NCBI RefSeq assembly: GCF_029051645.1
Contig: NZ_JAACFS010000037.1
Location: 1-64,000, forward strand
Length of the DNA: 64,000 bases
Source of the DNA: Bradyrhizobium sp. CSA112
Lineage (GTDB): Bacteria; Pseudomonadota; Alphaproteobacteria; Rhizobiales; Xanthobacteraceae
Direction: 5' to 3'
In this document: piece after piece, positions 42,443-50,716 of the stretch
Position numbering within the stretch: the stretch's first letter is position 1
Layout: every line of letters begins with the position of its first letter
Translations under genes and position numbers: made by a program
Notes under the pieces: model-generated
Told to the model about the DNA's origin: nothing
Database searches by the model: none
Seen by the model: the letters and a program-made list of their open reading frames with translations, nothing else

Positions 42443-43930
42443 TCAATTCACTTTCACGACGTCGTCCGGTTTCCAGGTCTGGTCGAAGAATTCGACGCCG
42501 GTGCCATAGAGGCGCAATGCCGCCAGAAAATTTCGGCCGCTGACGGTCTGGATCCAGTTGGAGTCAGGGGCGCCGGCGGGCTTGGTGGGGCCGAACCAGA
42601 TATCGATCGACCCGTCGCTATTTGTAGCGACCTTGTTGAACCCGTTAATCGACGGCAGAAGTTGCGGGGTTTCCGGCATGGTCCCGTCGGTGACGTTGTA
42701 GGCTGTTACCGCCCAGAACAGCGCGGCCGGCGGATGCGGCGGCAGGCGCATCTTGTAGGTGTTCGAACCGTTGAGGAACTCGCCCTTCGCATCGCGGGCC
42801 GTGAACGGATACTTGGACCCAGCGCCCAGCGTCCTCATGACCATTGCAGAAGCCGACGAATAGGCGAACTGGAAATAGCTTGCCCGCTGGTTGACGTCGA
42901 GATAGCCGTCCTGCAACCATTCGGACGTCCCGCCGGCCCAAGTGTTTTCGTATTTTCTGTCGTTGTAATAGAGCTGACGTCCGTCCGGTCGGCCGAGTTG
43001 TCGTATGGCTAGAATCATCTTGGGCGCTGTCTCGACCGCCTTTTGCAGCAGCTCCTGTTGCTGCCTGGTCGGATTGAACGGCTGCCCCTTGATGATGCCG
43101 ATCGAAGCCAGCACGCCGCGCAATTCAGGATCGATGGCCGAGACCGGTTCGTAGTCGACGAACGTCTTGAGCTTGGTCCAATAGGTGTTGTCGACCGGAT
43201 ACATCATGTTCACGCGCTTGCCGCTTGCATTGGGAAACTGCATTGGCTTGACGTCCTTTTCCGCGGACCACAACGGATAGACGCGTGTTTGTTCTGCAAG
43301 TGTGGCAGCCGGCTTCGGATCCGGTCCGTTCTCGCCTTTCGCCATGACCGTGCGAAAGAACAGAAAGACGTTGTAGGTTTTGGATTTGAACGCGAAATAC
43401 CCTTGCGGTACCTCGCCGTCAAAATCCGGGGGTAGCAAGAGATAAAGCCCGCCTCGCGCGCGGTCCGGCCCGATGAGCCCGACATCGGTGATTGTGCGCT
43501 GGAAAAAGTCAGTGAACATGCCGATGACGTTGGACGGCGCGGCAATGACGAGCGGTCCGGTCTCCTTGAGGTCGAGATAGCTCATGGAATAGATGACATC
43601 GGCATTGGGCGTTGGTACCCAGGCACGCGAGTCCATGCGGTCCTTCCAGATCGGCAGGACGTTGTAGCCCTTTCCGAATGCGGCCTCCGAACCATCGCGC
43701 ATTCCGATGACGTTCAGCGCAGGCTGCATGGTCATGTAGACACGAACCGCCTGCTGGTAAAACAACTCATCTCGAAGCGCCTCCGCTTCCTTTTGCGGCA
43801 GCCAATTTCCGTTGTTGATCTGTTTGAGCAGGGGTGACGCTGTCTGATCCTGTTGCGACAATGCCGGCACGACACTACAGAGAGATGAGATCAACAGGGC
43901 AGACGTCAGGATTGAGCTTCCGGTTCTCAT
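42443..43930 (-). CDS. DUF1254/DUF1214 protein (second tandem copy)
   Basis: A 495-residue paralogue of its neighbours. After the signal peptide come QQAVRVYMTMQPALNVIGMRDG and VPTPNADVIYSMSYLDLKETG. The C-terminal half has PHPPAALFWAVTAYNVTDG and WIQTVSGRNFLAALRLYG. The SD GAGGGAAAC is good. It lies 71 bp upstream of the 40821 gene and 114 bp downstream of the third copy, so a common transcript is plausible. Confidence 0.9.
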   Translation of the reverse strand: MRTGSSILTSALLISSLCSVVPALSQQDQTASPLLKQINNGNWLPQKEAEALRDELFYQQAVRVYMTMQPALNVIGMRDGSEAAFGKGYNVLPIWKDRMDSRAWVPTPNADVIYSMSYLDLKETGPLVIAAPSNVIGMFTDFFQRTITDVGLIGPDRARGGLYLLLPPDFDGEVPQGYFAFKSKTYNVFLFFRTVMAKGENGPDPKPAATLAEQTRVYPLWSAEKDVKPMQFPNASGKRVNMMYPVDNTYWTKLKTFVDYEPVSAIDPELRGVLASIGIIKGQPFNPTRQQQELLQKAVETAPKMILAIRQLGRPDGRQLYYNDRKYENTWAGGTSEWLQDGYLDVNQRASYFQFAYSSASAMVMRTLGAGSKYPFTARDAKGEFLNGSNTYKMRLPPHPPAALFWAVTAYNVTDGTMPETPQLLPSINGFNKVATNSDGSIDIWFGPTKPAGAPDSNWIQTVSGRNFLAALRLYGTGVEFFDQTWKPDDVVKVN

Positions 43931-44044
43931 GTTTCCCTCACTGTGTAGAACTCTCTCTCGCTTCCTAAATGCTCCTTGGAGAAGCGAGGCGCATCAAGCG
44001 CCTCGCTTGGATCGAAATCGGGGAAATACGCGCCGTGTCATACG

Positions 44045-45535
44045 TCACTTCGCTTGCTTGCCTGATCCCACCGTTGCTGCCGATCCGATTTTTTCGAAGT
44101 CAGGTAATGCCCACGACTTGTCGAAGAACGCTTCGGTCGGGCCGTAGAAGCGGAAGTAGGTGAACCATCCCTTGTCTGGTTCGGTCTGCACCCAGTTCGC
44201 CTCTTTGCCCTGTGGGGCCTTGGGCCCGAAATAGACGTCCACAGAGCCATCCTGGTTCTTCACAAGATCCTCCTTGCGGGAGGAAAGGTCCGGACGTCCT
44301 TGTTCGGTGACGACCATCTGTCGCGTATCTTCGTCATAGGCAGTGACGGACCAGAACCCCTTGGCTGGAGGATTCGCCGGAATGTGCAGTTTGTATGTGT
44401 TGCCGCCACTGAGCCAGTTGCTATCGCGGTCCTTGTAGGCCGCGATATAGCGTTGTCCAACGCCGGGCGTCTGGGTCAGCATAGCCTTCGAGACGACGAC
44501 AGCCTCGTAGAACCAAGCGGCGCGCTCGTCGAGCTGATCATAGCCGGGCATGCGTTGGTCCACGGACACCACGAGCGCGTGCTTCCAGTTGGTGCCCGGC
44601 CAGAAGGGAGGTTCCACACGCTTGTCTGAGGTGTTGGCCTTGGCCATCGCTTCGCCAACGACCACCGCCTCTTCGAGAATCTTCTTCTGGCGCGCATCCG
44701 GGTTGAATGGCTTGCCTTTCTCGATTCCCAGGAACCGGAGCTGCGCCAGGATCAGGCGGTCCCTCTCCATTACGGGTTCGCTCTGGATGACCTTGTTGAG
44801 GCTTTCCCAGTAAGCCATGCCGCGCGGCGGCATCTGGCTCCACTTCATATCGCCAGCATGGCGGACGGGCATCACTTCGCCAATCCCGTTCGGTGACCAC
44901 TTATAAGTTTTGAGTCCCGGAATCAGTTCGCGGATCGCCTTCTCCTTGTCTTCGCCAAGTAGCCGGACGCCGAAAAGCACCGTTCGCCCTGGAGACTGTA
45001 CGACATAGTAGCCATCTGGGTTTACCATCTCGTGGCCGGGCGGCAGGATCAGATACTTTCCCCCCTTGCCTTGGTCTGGTCCGACCACGCCTGTGTCCGC
45101 AAGAACGCGCTGCCACGGGTCGAGGACCATGCCGGCCATCAGCCCTGCGGGGAGTTCGAACACAATGGGCCCGCTCTCCTCGAGATCAACCAGCGTCAGG
45201 ATGTACGGCGTCGTATAATTCGGCGTGAGGATGCCGAGCTTCTCCTTGAAATCAAGGTACGACAGCAACTCACCATTCTTTGCCTTGAAGACGTCGCGAT
45301 GAGCCAGCCGCCATTCGGCGAGACCGACTGCCGGGATTCCCCAGATGTACGCTTGGGTCGCTCGCTGGAAGTCCATCTCGTCATAGAGTTTCTGCACCGT
45401 CTCCTTTGACGGATAGCCGCTCTCGAAGGTGAGCTTGCCGATATGGGTATCGAGCGTTTCTTGCGCCAACGCGGGCGCAAACGCGCACAAAGAGATGAGT
45501 AGAACGGACGTCAGGGCTGAGCTTCTGGTTCTCAT
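44045..45535 (-). CDS. DUF1254/DUF1214 protein (third tandem copy, promoter-proximal)
   Basis: A 496-residue paralogue and the first gene of the cluster in transcription order. Signal peptide SVLLISLCAFAPALAQE; conserved DFQRATQAYIWGIPAVGLAEW, LTPNYTTPYILTLVDLEESG, IPANPPAKGFWSVTAYDEDT and WVQTEPDKGWFTYFRFYGPT. The extended SD GGAGGAAG precedes the ATG. Direct 14-bp repeats at 45610-45642, about 75-110 bp upstream, could be regulator sites. The two downstream copies are 114 and 71 bp apart. Confidence 0.9.
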   Translation of the reverse strand: MRTRSSALTSVLLISLCAFAPALAQETLDTHIGKLTFESGYPSKETVQKLYDEMDFQRATQAYIWGIPAVGLAEWRLAHRDVFKAKNGELLSYLDFKEKLGILTPNYTTPYILTLVDLEESGPIVFELPAGLMAGMVLDPWQRVLADTGVVGPDQGKGGKYLILPPGHEMVNPDGYYVVQSPGRTVLFGVRLLGEDKEKAIRELIPGLKTYKWSPNGIGEVMPVRHAGDMKWSQMPPRGMAYWESLNKVIQSEPVMERDRLILAQLRFLGIEKGKPFNPDARQKKILEEAVVVGEAMAKANTSDKRVEPPFWPGTNWKHALVVSVDQRMPGYDQLDERAAWFYEAVVVSKAMLTQTPGVGQRYIAAYKDRDSNWLSGGNTYKLHIPANPPAKGFWSVTAYDEDTRQMVVTEQGRPDLSSRKEDLVKNQDGSVDVYFGPKAPQGKEANWVQTEPDKGWFTYFRFYGPTEAFFDKSWALPDFEKIGSAATVGSGKQAK

Positions 45536-45876
45536 CGACTTCCTCCTTAAGTTATCGGGACACTTCTCGCTGCTTGGACTCCTTGTTCTGAGCGAAAGCG
45601 ACTAAGGGAAAGTCGTCTACGTAAAGGGAAGTCGTCTACGTAGTTCGTGCCAAAGTTGATACGCCATTATGCTGCAGCGCACTGCCATGAGCGAGCGTGC
45701 AACTTAAGGCGTGAGCAACTATAACGATAATAGCTCTACTGGTCAGATCACTGCGCCAGACGCGACACTCTATGAAAACTTTTGGAGTGTGCCACGCTTG
45801 GATACTTCGAACCGATGAGCGCGCTGCTTCACTTTAATCCACAGGCAAACGGCGCTGTTCCTATTCCGTTTTGTTG
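45536..45876. other. 341-bp gene-free interval with direct repeats
   Basis: Promoter region of the DUF1254 cluster on the minus strand. A 14-bp sequence, AAGTCGTCTACGTA, occurs twice (45610-45623 and 45629-45642). No supportable gene. Confidence 0.5.
45610..45642. promoter_or_regulatory. 14-bp direct repeats upstream of the DUF1254 cluster
   Basis: AAGTCGTCTACGTA at 45610-45623 and again at 45629-45642, a 19-bp period (about two helical turns), each containing a CTACGTA half-palindrome. About 75-110 bp upstream of the 45535 ATG. The layout is that of an activator or repressor binding pair. Confidence 0.5.
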
Positions 45877-46230
45877 CTAGCAAACTCTGACCGACTGCTG
45901 AACGTAGGTATAGCCGTTCCAAACAGACTGAGTTTGATAGCAGGACCCGTAAGCGGCTGCGGCCCCGAGTGCGGCGCCAGCCGCCACGCCCGCGGCTGCG
46001 GGATATCCCCAACCTCTGCCGTAATAGCCTCCACGGTAGTAACGACCACCGGCCCATCGGGTGCCACCGCCGTGCCAGCCGGGCCTCACTCCGGGGTGGA
46101 CCCCGCCGTGAAATCCGCCGGCATGAAATCCGCCCGCTCGACCACGGGGACGTGCATCGGATTCAACAGGTACTAGGGTTAGACCAGCGGCGATTAGGCT
46201 TAGAGCCAATACGGAGGTGGTTGGGCGCAT
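45877..46230 (-). CDS. Gly/His-rich secreted protein
   Basis: About 117 residues. The signal peptide MRPTTSVLALSLIAAGLTLV is followed by a His/Gly tract GFHAGGFHGGVHPGVRPGWHGGG and a Gly/Tyr tract YYRGGYYGRGWGY. It ends with an Ala-rich hydrophobic segment (AAAGVAAGAALGAAAAYG) and SCYQTQSVWNGYTYVQQSVRVC, with two Cys residues. The pattern is common in small rhizobial envelope proteins. Metal binding through the His tract is possible but not shown. Confidence 0.75.
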   Translation of the reverse strand: MRPTTSVLALSLIAAGLTLVPVESDARPRGRAGGFHAGGFHGGVHPGVRPGWHGGGTRWAGGRYYRGGYYGRGWGYPAAAGVAAGAALGAAAAYGSCYQTQSVWNGYTYVQQSVRVC

Positions 46231-46436
46231 GGGTTGTACTCCCTTTACAGTGCACCTTTTGGGCATTTTTTTGCGAACGCAACCGATACGAGTTTGTTCC
46301 GGCTATCTCGAGTAAATTTCGTTCAATCTCGCTCTTGCGAGACAAACCACAGAGCGACATCACGATGGTTCTCGTGTGAGCCAGAATCCGCTGCCCTCCC
46401 TGGATATGAACCATGTCCTATGACCCCTAACCAGAC

Positions 46437-46898
46437 CTACGGACGGTTGTCCAATGATCGCTCCATGATAATCGTGCGCTCTTCACCATAGTAGCTATCG
46501 CGCACGGTCTTGAACCCAAGTTGCACGTAGAATGTTTCGGCGCTGAGTGAAGAAGGGACAGCCAACCTAGGGATATCTCTCTCGCGTGCCGTGCGCTCAA
46601 TCTCGGCCATCAGCAGCTTGCCTATACCCCGGGCCTGAACGTCAGGGGACACGAAGACCGTACGGACTACGCTTCCATCGAGGCTTGCTGTTCCAACGAC
46701 ACGACTACCAATCGCGGCAACAAAGACGGTGCGCCTGGCGATTAGCTGCAGAACGGCGCTCGGACTAAAGCTGTGCTCGATCCTCTCGATGATCTCTCTT
46801 GCATAATCCTTCGCATTGGTTTCGCGCAATGTACGCAAAATGACCGCGCTTATTTCGTCGGCGTCGTCTTCACGCGCCGGCCGGATCGTGCATTCCAT
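46437..46898 (-). CDS. GNAT family N-acetyltransferase
   Basis: About 153 residues: MECTIRPAREDDADEISAVI, with acetyl-CoA loop VFVSPDVQARGIGKLLMAEI and C-terminal AETFYVQLGFKTVRDSYYGEE. A strong GGAGG ribosome site precedes ATG 46898; an earlier in-frame ATG (46931) overlaps the histidine-kinase stop (ATGA), so coupling is also possible. It follows the kinase in transcription order. Substrate unknown. Confidence 0.85.
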   Translation of the reverse strand: MECTIRPAREDDADEISAVILRTLRETNAKDYAREIIERIEHSFSPSAVLQLIARRTVFVAAIGSRVVGTASLDGSVVRTVFVSPDVQARGIGKLLMAEIERTARERDIPRLAVPSSLSAETFYVQLGFKTVRDSYYGEERTIIMERSLDNRP

Positions 46899-46927
46899 CG
46901 GTCGCCTCCGCTTGCCCAAGAGTCGCA

Positions 46928-48466
46928 TCATTCCGTGGCAAACGGCGCTTCGCGCGGCACGACGATCCGGATTTTCGTTCCCGCGCCAGGCCTGGTTTCC
47001 AGATTGATCCGGCCACCCAGCCGATTGGTCACGATGTTGTGGACGATGTGCAATCCCAGGCCAGTGCTGCCCTGGTCGCGCCGGGTTGTGAAAAATGGAT
47101 CGAACACCTGGCGCTTGACCTCCGGGCTCATTCCGCAGCCATCGTCCGAAAACAGCACTTCAACGTTGTGCTTGCCCAACGCCTGGGCCGCAATATGGAC
47201 GGATCCTCGTGCGCCGTCCGGAAAGGCGTGCACCGCGGAATTGAGAACCAGGTTGGTGAGCACCTGGCCGTAAGGTCCGGGATAGCTGTTCATGGCGAGG
47301 TCGGGCTCGCATTCGACGCTGACCACAAGATTTCTGCGCAGCCCGAACCGCAGTCCTTTGATGACCTGCTCGGTCACCTGGCCGAGATCAAAGGCTCTCC
47401 GGTCCGAAACGTTGCGATCCGAAGCAACCTGCTTGAACGACTGTATCAAATCGATCGCGTGATTGAGGTTGATCATGATTTGCGATGCCGCCTCCCGGCT
47501 TGCCGCAATGAATTCAGCTAGGGCCGACCGGCGCACGCCGCCGCTCGCGACATCGGCTTCAAATCGATCGGTCTTGTTCAGGAGTGCCGAGGCGACGGTC
47601 AGGCTGGTACCGACGGGGGTGTTGATCTCGTGAGCTACACCCGCCACCAGCCTTCCCAGCGCGGCCAGCTTCTCGGTCTGTACGAGACTGTCCTGCGCGG
47701 CGCGGAGATCCTCGAGCGATTGCGACAACTGCCTTGTGCGTTCCTGTACTTCCGCGAACAGCCGCGTGTTCTCGATCGCGATGACGGCCTGACCGGCGAA
47801 GGTTTTCAGGAGCTCGACCTGCGCCTTGGGAAACAGTTGCGGCTCAAGCCGCATCACCGCGATGGCGCCGATCGCGACCTCGTCACGCAGCATCGGCACG
47901 ACGAGGATGCTGCGATAGCCTGATGTTCTCTGCAGTTCGCTGTATCCGCCGGAGACGAGCACATCCGGCTCGTGCACGAGGCGGCGCTCGCGGATTGCGA
48001 CCGAGATCAGGTTGTTGCTGCTTAGCGGGGCAGGGTAGGCCTTGCGCACCGCGGCCACCGATTCCGGGGAGAACTGATCGTACGCGACGAGATGTACATG
48101 ATCTCCATCCCGGCGATAGACGGCGCTCAACACACTCTGGCAAAGCCGCGCTGCGTTCTTGATGATCCTGTCGAACACCGGCTGAATACCGGTCGGCGAG
48201 TCCGAGATGAGGCTCAAGACTTCGGCTGTCGCTGCTTGCCGCTCCCGGGCGTCCTGAAGTTCGAGGGCAAGCTGTTCGACTTCGGTGTTGGCGGGACTTT
48301 CGACTTTCGTTTTTGCGGGGCTTTCGACTTTCGTTTTTGCGGGGCTGGAGGCGCGTGCTGCTTTTGGCGCAGGGCGGCGCTTTGCCGTGGTCGTCGCGTG
48401 GCTTCTCGATCTGGTTGGTCCGCCGCCTGCTTTCATTGCCTGCCCCAAGCCTTCCGGATAAGCCAT
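46928..48466 (-). CDS. Soluble GAF-domain sensor histidine kinase
   Basis: A 512-residue cytoplasmic kinase. A Lys/Ser/Ala N-terminus with three near-identical 8-residue units (VESPAKTK) is followed by a GAF sensor (about 85-245, with GYRSILVVPMLRD), a coiled coil (RTRQLSQSLEDL), phosphoacceptor His in GRLVAGVAHEINTP, and an ATPase with N box NLVLNSAVHAFP, G1 DDGCGMS, F box FDPFFTTRRDQGSTGLGLHI. No transmembrane segment and no response regulator adjacent. The downstream GNAT gene may be a partner. Confidence 0.92.
   Translation of the reverse strand: MAYPEGLGQAMKAGGGPTRSRSHATTTAKRRPAPKAARASSPAKTKVESPAKTKVESPANTEVEQLALELQDARERQAATAEVLSLISDSPTGIQPVFDRIIKNAARLCQSVLSAVYRRDGDHVHLVAYDQFSPESVAAVRKAYPAPLSSNNLISVAIRERRLVHEPDVLVSGGYSELQRTSGYRSILVVPMLRDEVAIGAIAVMRLEPQLFPKAQVELLKTFAGQAVIAIENTRLFAEVQERTRQLSQSLEDLRAAQDSLVQTEKLAALGRLVAGVAHEINTPVGTSLTVASALLNKTDRFEADVASGGVRRSALAEFIAASREAASQIMINLNHAIDLIQSFKQVASDRNVSDRRAFDLGQVTEQVIKGLRFGLRRNLVVSVECEPDLAMNSYPGPYGQVLTNLVLNSAVHAFPDGARGSVHIAAQALGKHNVEVLFSDDGCGMSPEVKRQVFDPFFTTRRDQGSTGLGLHIVHNIVTNRLGGRINLETRPGAGTKIRIVVPREAPFATE
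48277..48348. repeat. Three 24-bp tandem units in the kinase N-terminus
   Basis: Units at 48277-48300, 48301-48324 and 48325-48348. The last two share CGACTTTCGTTTTTGCGGGG exactly and the first is diverged. They encode the in-frame 8-residue repeat VESPAKTK and lie outside the folded domains. Confidence 0.85.
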
Positions 48467-48803
48467 CGTATCGGCTTAAGCCTGCAAAGGGAAAGGGCAT
48501 CCGTGGTCTGCTTGGTTCAAAACAGAACTCACGGCTGGTTTTTCCGCGTCCGCTGCTCGCGTTTCGGCTGGCCGCGAAGCCCAATGCCGGCGGCTGTTAG
48601 CGGTGCTGATTGGAGTGACAGTTCACCGAAGATCATCCCACAGAATGGTGCATTAGCGGCGAACCGTGGTATCCCGGCGATCAGCGTGAGCGCTATTGAC
48701 ACGGGAGCCTAGCGACGGCGGCAGCGATTGTTCAAACATGTGAACTCGTTCACAGCCACTTGCGCTCTTCCGGTACATAACGTGGCTGCGGAGGGCGCAC
48801 GCT
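48467..48803. other. 337-bp gene-free interval with a perfect palindrome
   Basis: No gene found. It includes the kinase promoter region (minus strand) and the 16-bp palindrome at 48739-48754 upstream of the small peptide gene. Confidence 0.55.
48739..48754. promoter_or_regulatory. 16-bp perfect palindrome, putative operator
   Basis: TGTGAACTCGTTCACA, perfectly symmetric, 50 bp upstream of the 36-residue membrane peptide gene. Its GTGAAC half-sites fit a dimeric regulator such as a GntR or LacI type, but the regulator cannot be named. Confidence 0.45.
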
Positions 48804-48914
48804 ATGACCCAACCTGCAAAGCGCATACCCACATGGCTGACGATTGACGTGCTGGTGATCGTCATATCGCTGGCGATTATCGGGATCGGAATCGGGATCG
48901 GGATTGCTCCCTAG
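48804..48914 (+). CDS. 36-residue single-pass membrane peptide
   Basis: Below normal gene-finding cutoffs. ATG 48804 with a GGAGG ribosome site 9 bases upstream opens MTQPAKRIPTWLTIDVLVIV, then ISLAIIGIGIGIGIAP and TAG. A short basic N-terminus, a Trp at the interface and about 20 hydrophobic residues predict one transmembrane helix with the N-terminus inside. The run of alternating Ile-Gly is striking and suits tight helix packing. It also carries a strong palindrome upstream. Coding is inferred from the ribosome site and composition; function unknown. Confidence 0.6.
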   Translation: MTQPAKRIPTWLTIDVLVIVISLAIIGIGIGIGIAP

Positions 48915-49317
48915 CCACGAACATGAGCCGGATCGGTTCTGACAGCTAGCAGTACTACCAAAATTGGTACATCCAGATTGCCGGGTTTCCGAACGGTTCA
49001 GTTTTCATAACATCACGGACAGAGGAGCTCTCTTGTGTGCGCGCTCCGGCGAGAAAACCGCGTTGGCTCAATCCAGCCCCCTGTACAGCAGCCAAGGGCA
49101 TGTATCTCGTCGGGGCGCGCAAGCAAGAATTGCCTGGCACAACGCTCCTCGGGAACGCTGTGGATGTGCCTGGAAGCGGAACGGCGGTGAATATGCGTGG
49201 TCGTTTTCACGGATTAGTCGAGTGTTTGGTGTATCAAGCACCAAACGCCGCTGCCCGGGTTGCATCGGCTGCGAACAGACCGCTGCCGGGCGGCCAAAAA
49301 ACGCCTCGACGGACACG

Positions 49318-49413
49318 GGGCTTTCCGATGTGGGCATTTCTTACGATAAATCCTCGCGCTGGCAGAAACTCGCGGCCGTACCCGAGGAAATTTTTCGAGC
49401 GCCAAGTGTAAGA
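49318..49413 (+). pseudogene. Fragment of an SSRWQKLA-motif protein
   Basis: In one frame the sequence reads LSDVGISYDKSSRWQKLAAV followed by PEEIFRAPSV. The motif K/Q-SSRWQ-LA-PEEIF recurs in plasmid- and phage-associated proteins (ParB-like and methyltransferase-linked helix-turn-helix segments), always within a longer protein. The flanks here are unrelated and contain stops, so this is a relic. Confidence 0.4.
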
Positions 49414-49666
49414 CAAAACCCACGTGCCGACCACGACCGGCGCGGATCCGCGCTGCTCCCGAGCGAGGCCATGCTGGTCACATAGCTGCGGCTTTGGCGC
49501 AGCCCTGCGCCGCCCAGTCGCCTCGGGTTGGATACCTCGGAGCGAGGAGATGCCAGAGTGTTCATCAGGCTGGGGCCGTAAGTTCGACGACCCGATCGCG
49601 CCGGCGGGCGGCGGCAGGCTCGTCCCTGATCGCAATCCGACCAGGCAATCCAATCGACACAAGCGG

Positions 49667-49681
49667 TTAAGGTTTCATTAA
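49667..49681 (+). promoter_or_regulatory. CtrA-like site upstream of the DUF2934 gene
   Basis: TTAA-GGTTTCA-TTAA, a perfect match to the alphaproteobacterial CtrA consensus TTAA-N7-TTAA, and flanked to make GGTTAA...TTAACC. It lies about 57 bp before the ATG at 49739. Confidence 0.55.
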
Positions 49682-49738
49682 CCCTAGGGAGCGAGACTTT
49701 ACCTGCCGGGGCTGGGCGCATCATGAAGGGAAAATCCC

Positions 49739-49984
49739 ATGCCAAATCTGGAAGAGGCCATTCGCGAACGTGCCTACCACCTCTGGATCGCCGATGGTCA
49801 ACCCGAGGGCCAGGCGGACATCTATTGGCTCAATGCTCAACGCGAAATTCTCACGACATCAGTTGAAAGTTCAGGCAGCAACGCTGCCGCCGCAGCGCCC
49901 ACCGACACGAGATTGGTTGCGACGAAATCCACTAAAAAGGCAAAGGTCGCCCGATTGGGAAAAAACAAAACCCGCGCCGCATAG
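49739..49984 (+). CDS. DUF2934 family protein
   Basis: An 81-residue protein. The N-terminal 30 residues carry the DUF2934 signature (AIRERAYHLWIADGQPEGQA, then YWLNAQREI). The remainder is a Lys/Ala/Thr-rich tail ending GKNKTRAA. A GAAGGGAAA ribosome site precedes the ATG. Members are small, abundant proteins in rhizobia of unknown function; the basic tail suggests nucleic-acid contact. It has a CtrA-like site in the promoter. Confidence 0.85.
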   Translation: MPNLEEAIRERAYHLWIADGQPEGQADIYWLNAQREILTTSVESSGSNAAAAAPTDTRLVATKSTKKAKVARLGKNKTRAA

Positions 49985-50203
49985 TTCCACGCGAGCATTG
50001 TCACGCGGACCCGTGACGATGACTCCGTCATCAGCGGAGCGGGTAGCCCCGCTCCTGTTCGTCCAATCGAATCGAGGCCGTTTTTCAGGAATGCCGAGAC
50101 AGTCGGGATTGGATTGCGAGAAGTACCGGCGCTTCCGCGGCCGTTTCGTGGGAGCGTTCATCAACTGCCGCCCGTTCCAAGATCGCGCAGCACCCGGGTG
50201 AAG

Positions 50204-50689
50204 TTAGACGAGGACAAGCCGTTGGCTAAGCAGGAAGCGATGATGCGCCGAGAGTAAGCGACTCGGCAGTCCTGACCACCGCGGCGATGGTGGCGCTGCC
50301 GCCGCCCGCCAAGATGGCCTGGCGACGTCGTTCGATTGCCTACGGAGGCGCAGGTTGCGAAAGAGCCCGACGCTGGACACGTGCGTGCCGGCCTGGCCGA
50401 TCTGAATCGTATAGCCGTCAGCTGTCGCACGCGCGGCCCTGGTCGAACCGATCGTTCCGCCGGCCCCGGCGACGTTTTCGACCACCAGCGTTTGTCAGAG
50501 ATCCCGCGAGAGGAATTCCGCATAGATGCGCGCGATCGCGTCGGTCGGCCCTCCGGCGGCGGACGGCGCGATGACGTTGATCGGCCGGTCCTGGTAACTC
50601 GTCTGGGCACGCAGGATCGACGGCATGCAGAGCGCGCCTGCCAGGCCGAAAGTGACGGCGCGGCGGTCAAGAGTGCGGGTCACCATCAT
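50204..50689 (-). pseudogene. Truncated Bug-type (TctC) substrate-binding protein with in-frame stop
   Basis: ATG 50689 opens a Tat-like leader (MMVTRTLDRRAVTFGLAGA), then RPINVIAPSAAGGPTDAIAR, then SRDL, TGA, and in the same frame QTLVVENVAGAGGTIGSTRA and ADGYTIQIGQAGTHVSSVGL. The family expects SRDLGQ at that point, so GGA has become TGA. After FRNLR the similarity ends and the normal 200 residues of the C-terminal lobe are missing. Such proteins feed tripartite tricarboxylate transporters. It lies just downstream of the lyase gene, so the operon has lost this function. Confidence 0.78.
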
Positions 50690-50716
50690 GTCCGGTCCTC
50701 CCAGATGTCGCTTTGC

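Larger units (their letters stand above)
48915..49738. other. 824-bp interval with gene relics and no intact gene
   Basis: No intact gene. Several overlapping frames lack ribosome sites and conserved motifs. One segment (49318-49413) encodes a recognisable fragment of a longer protein, listed separately. A perfect CtrA-like site lies at 49667-49681 before the DUF2934 gene. Confidence 0.6.

Noticed and set aside
49234..49745. Overlapping minus-strand frames of 130-140 residues
   Set aside because: No ribosome site, repetitive Arg/Ser composition, and no agreement with any family. The interval looks like non-coding sequence with relics.
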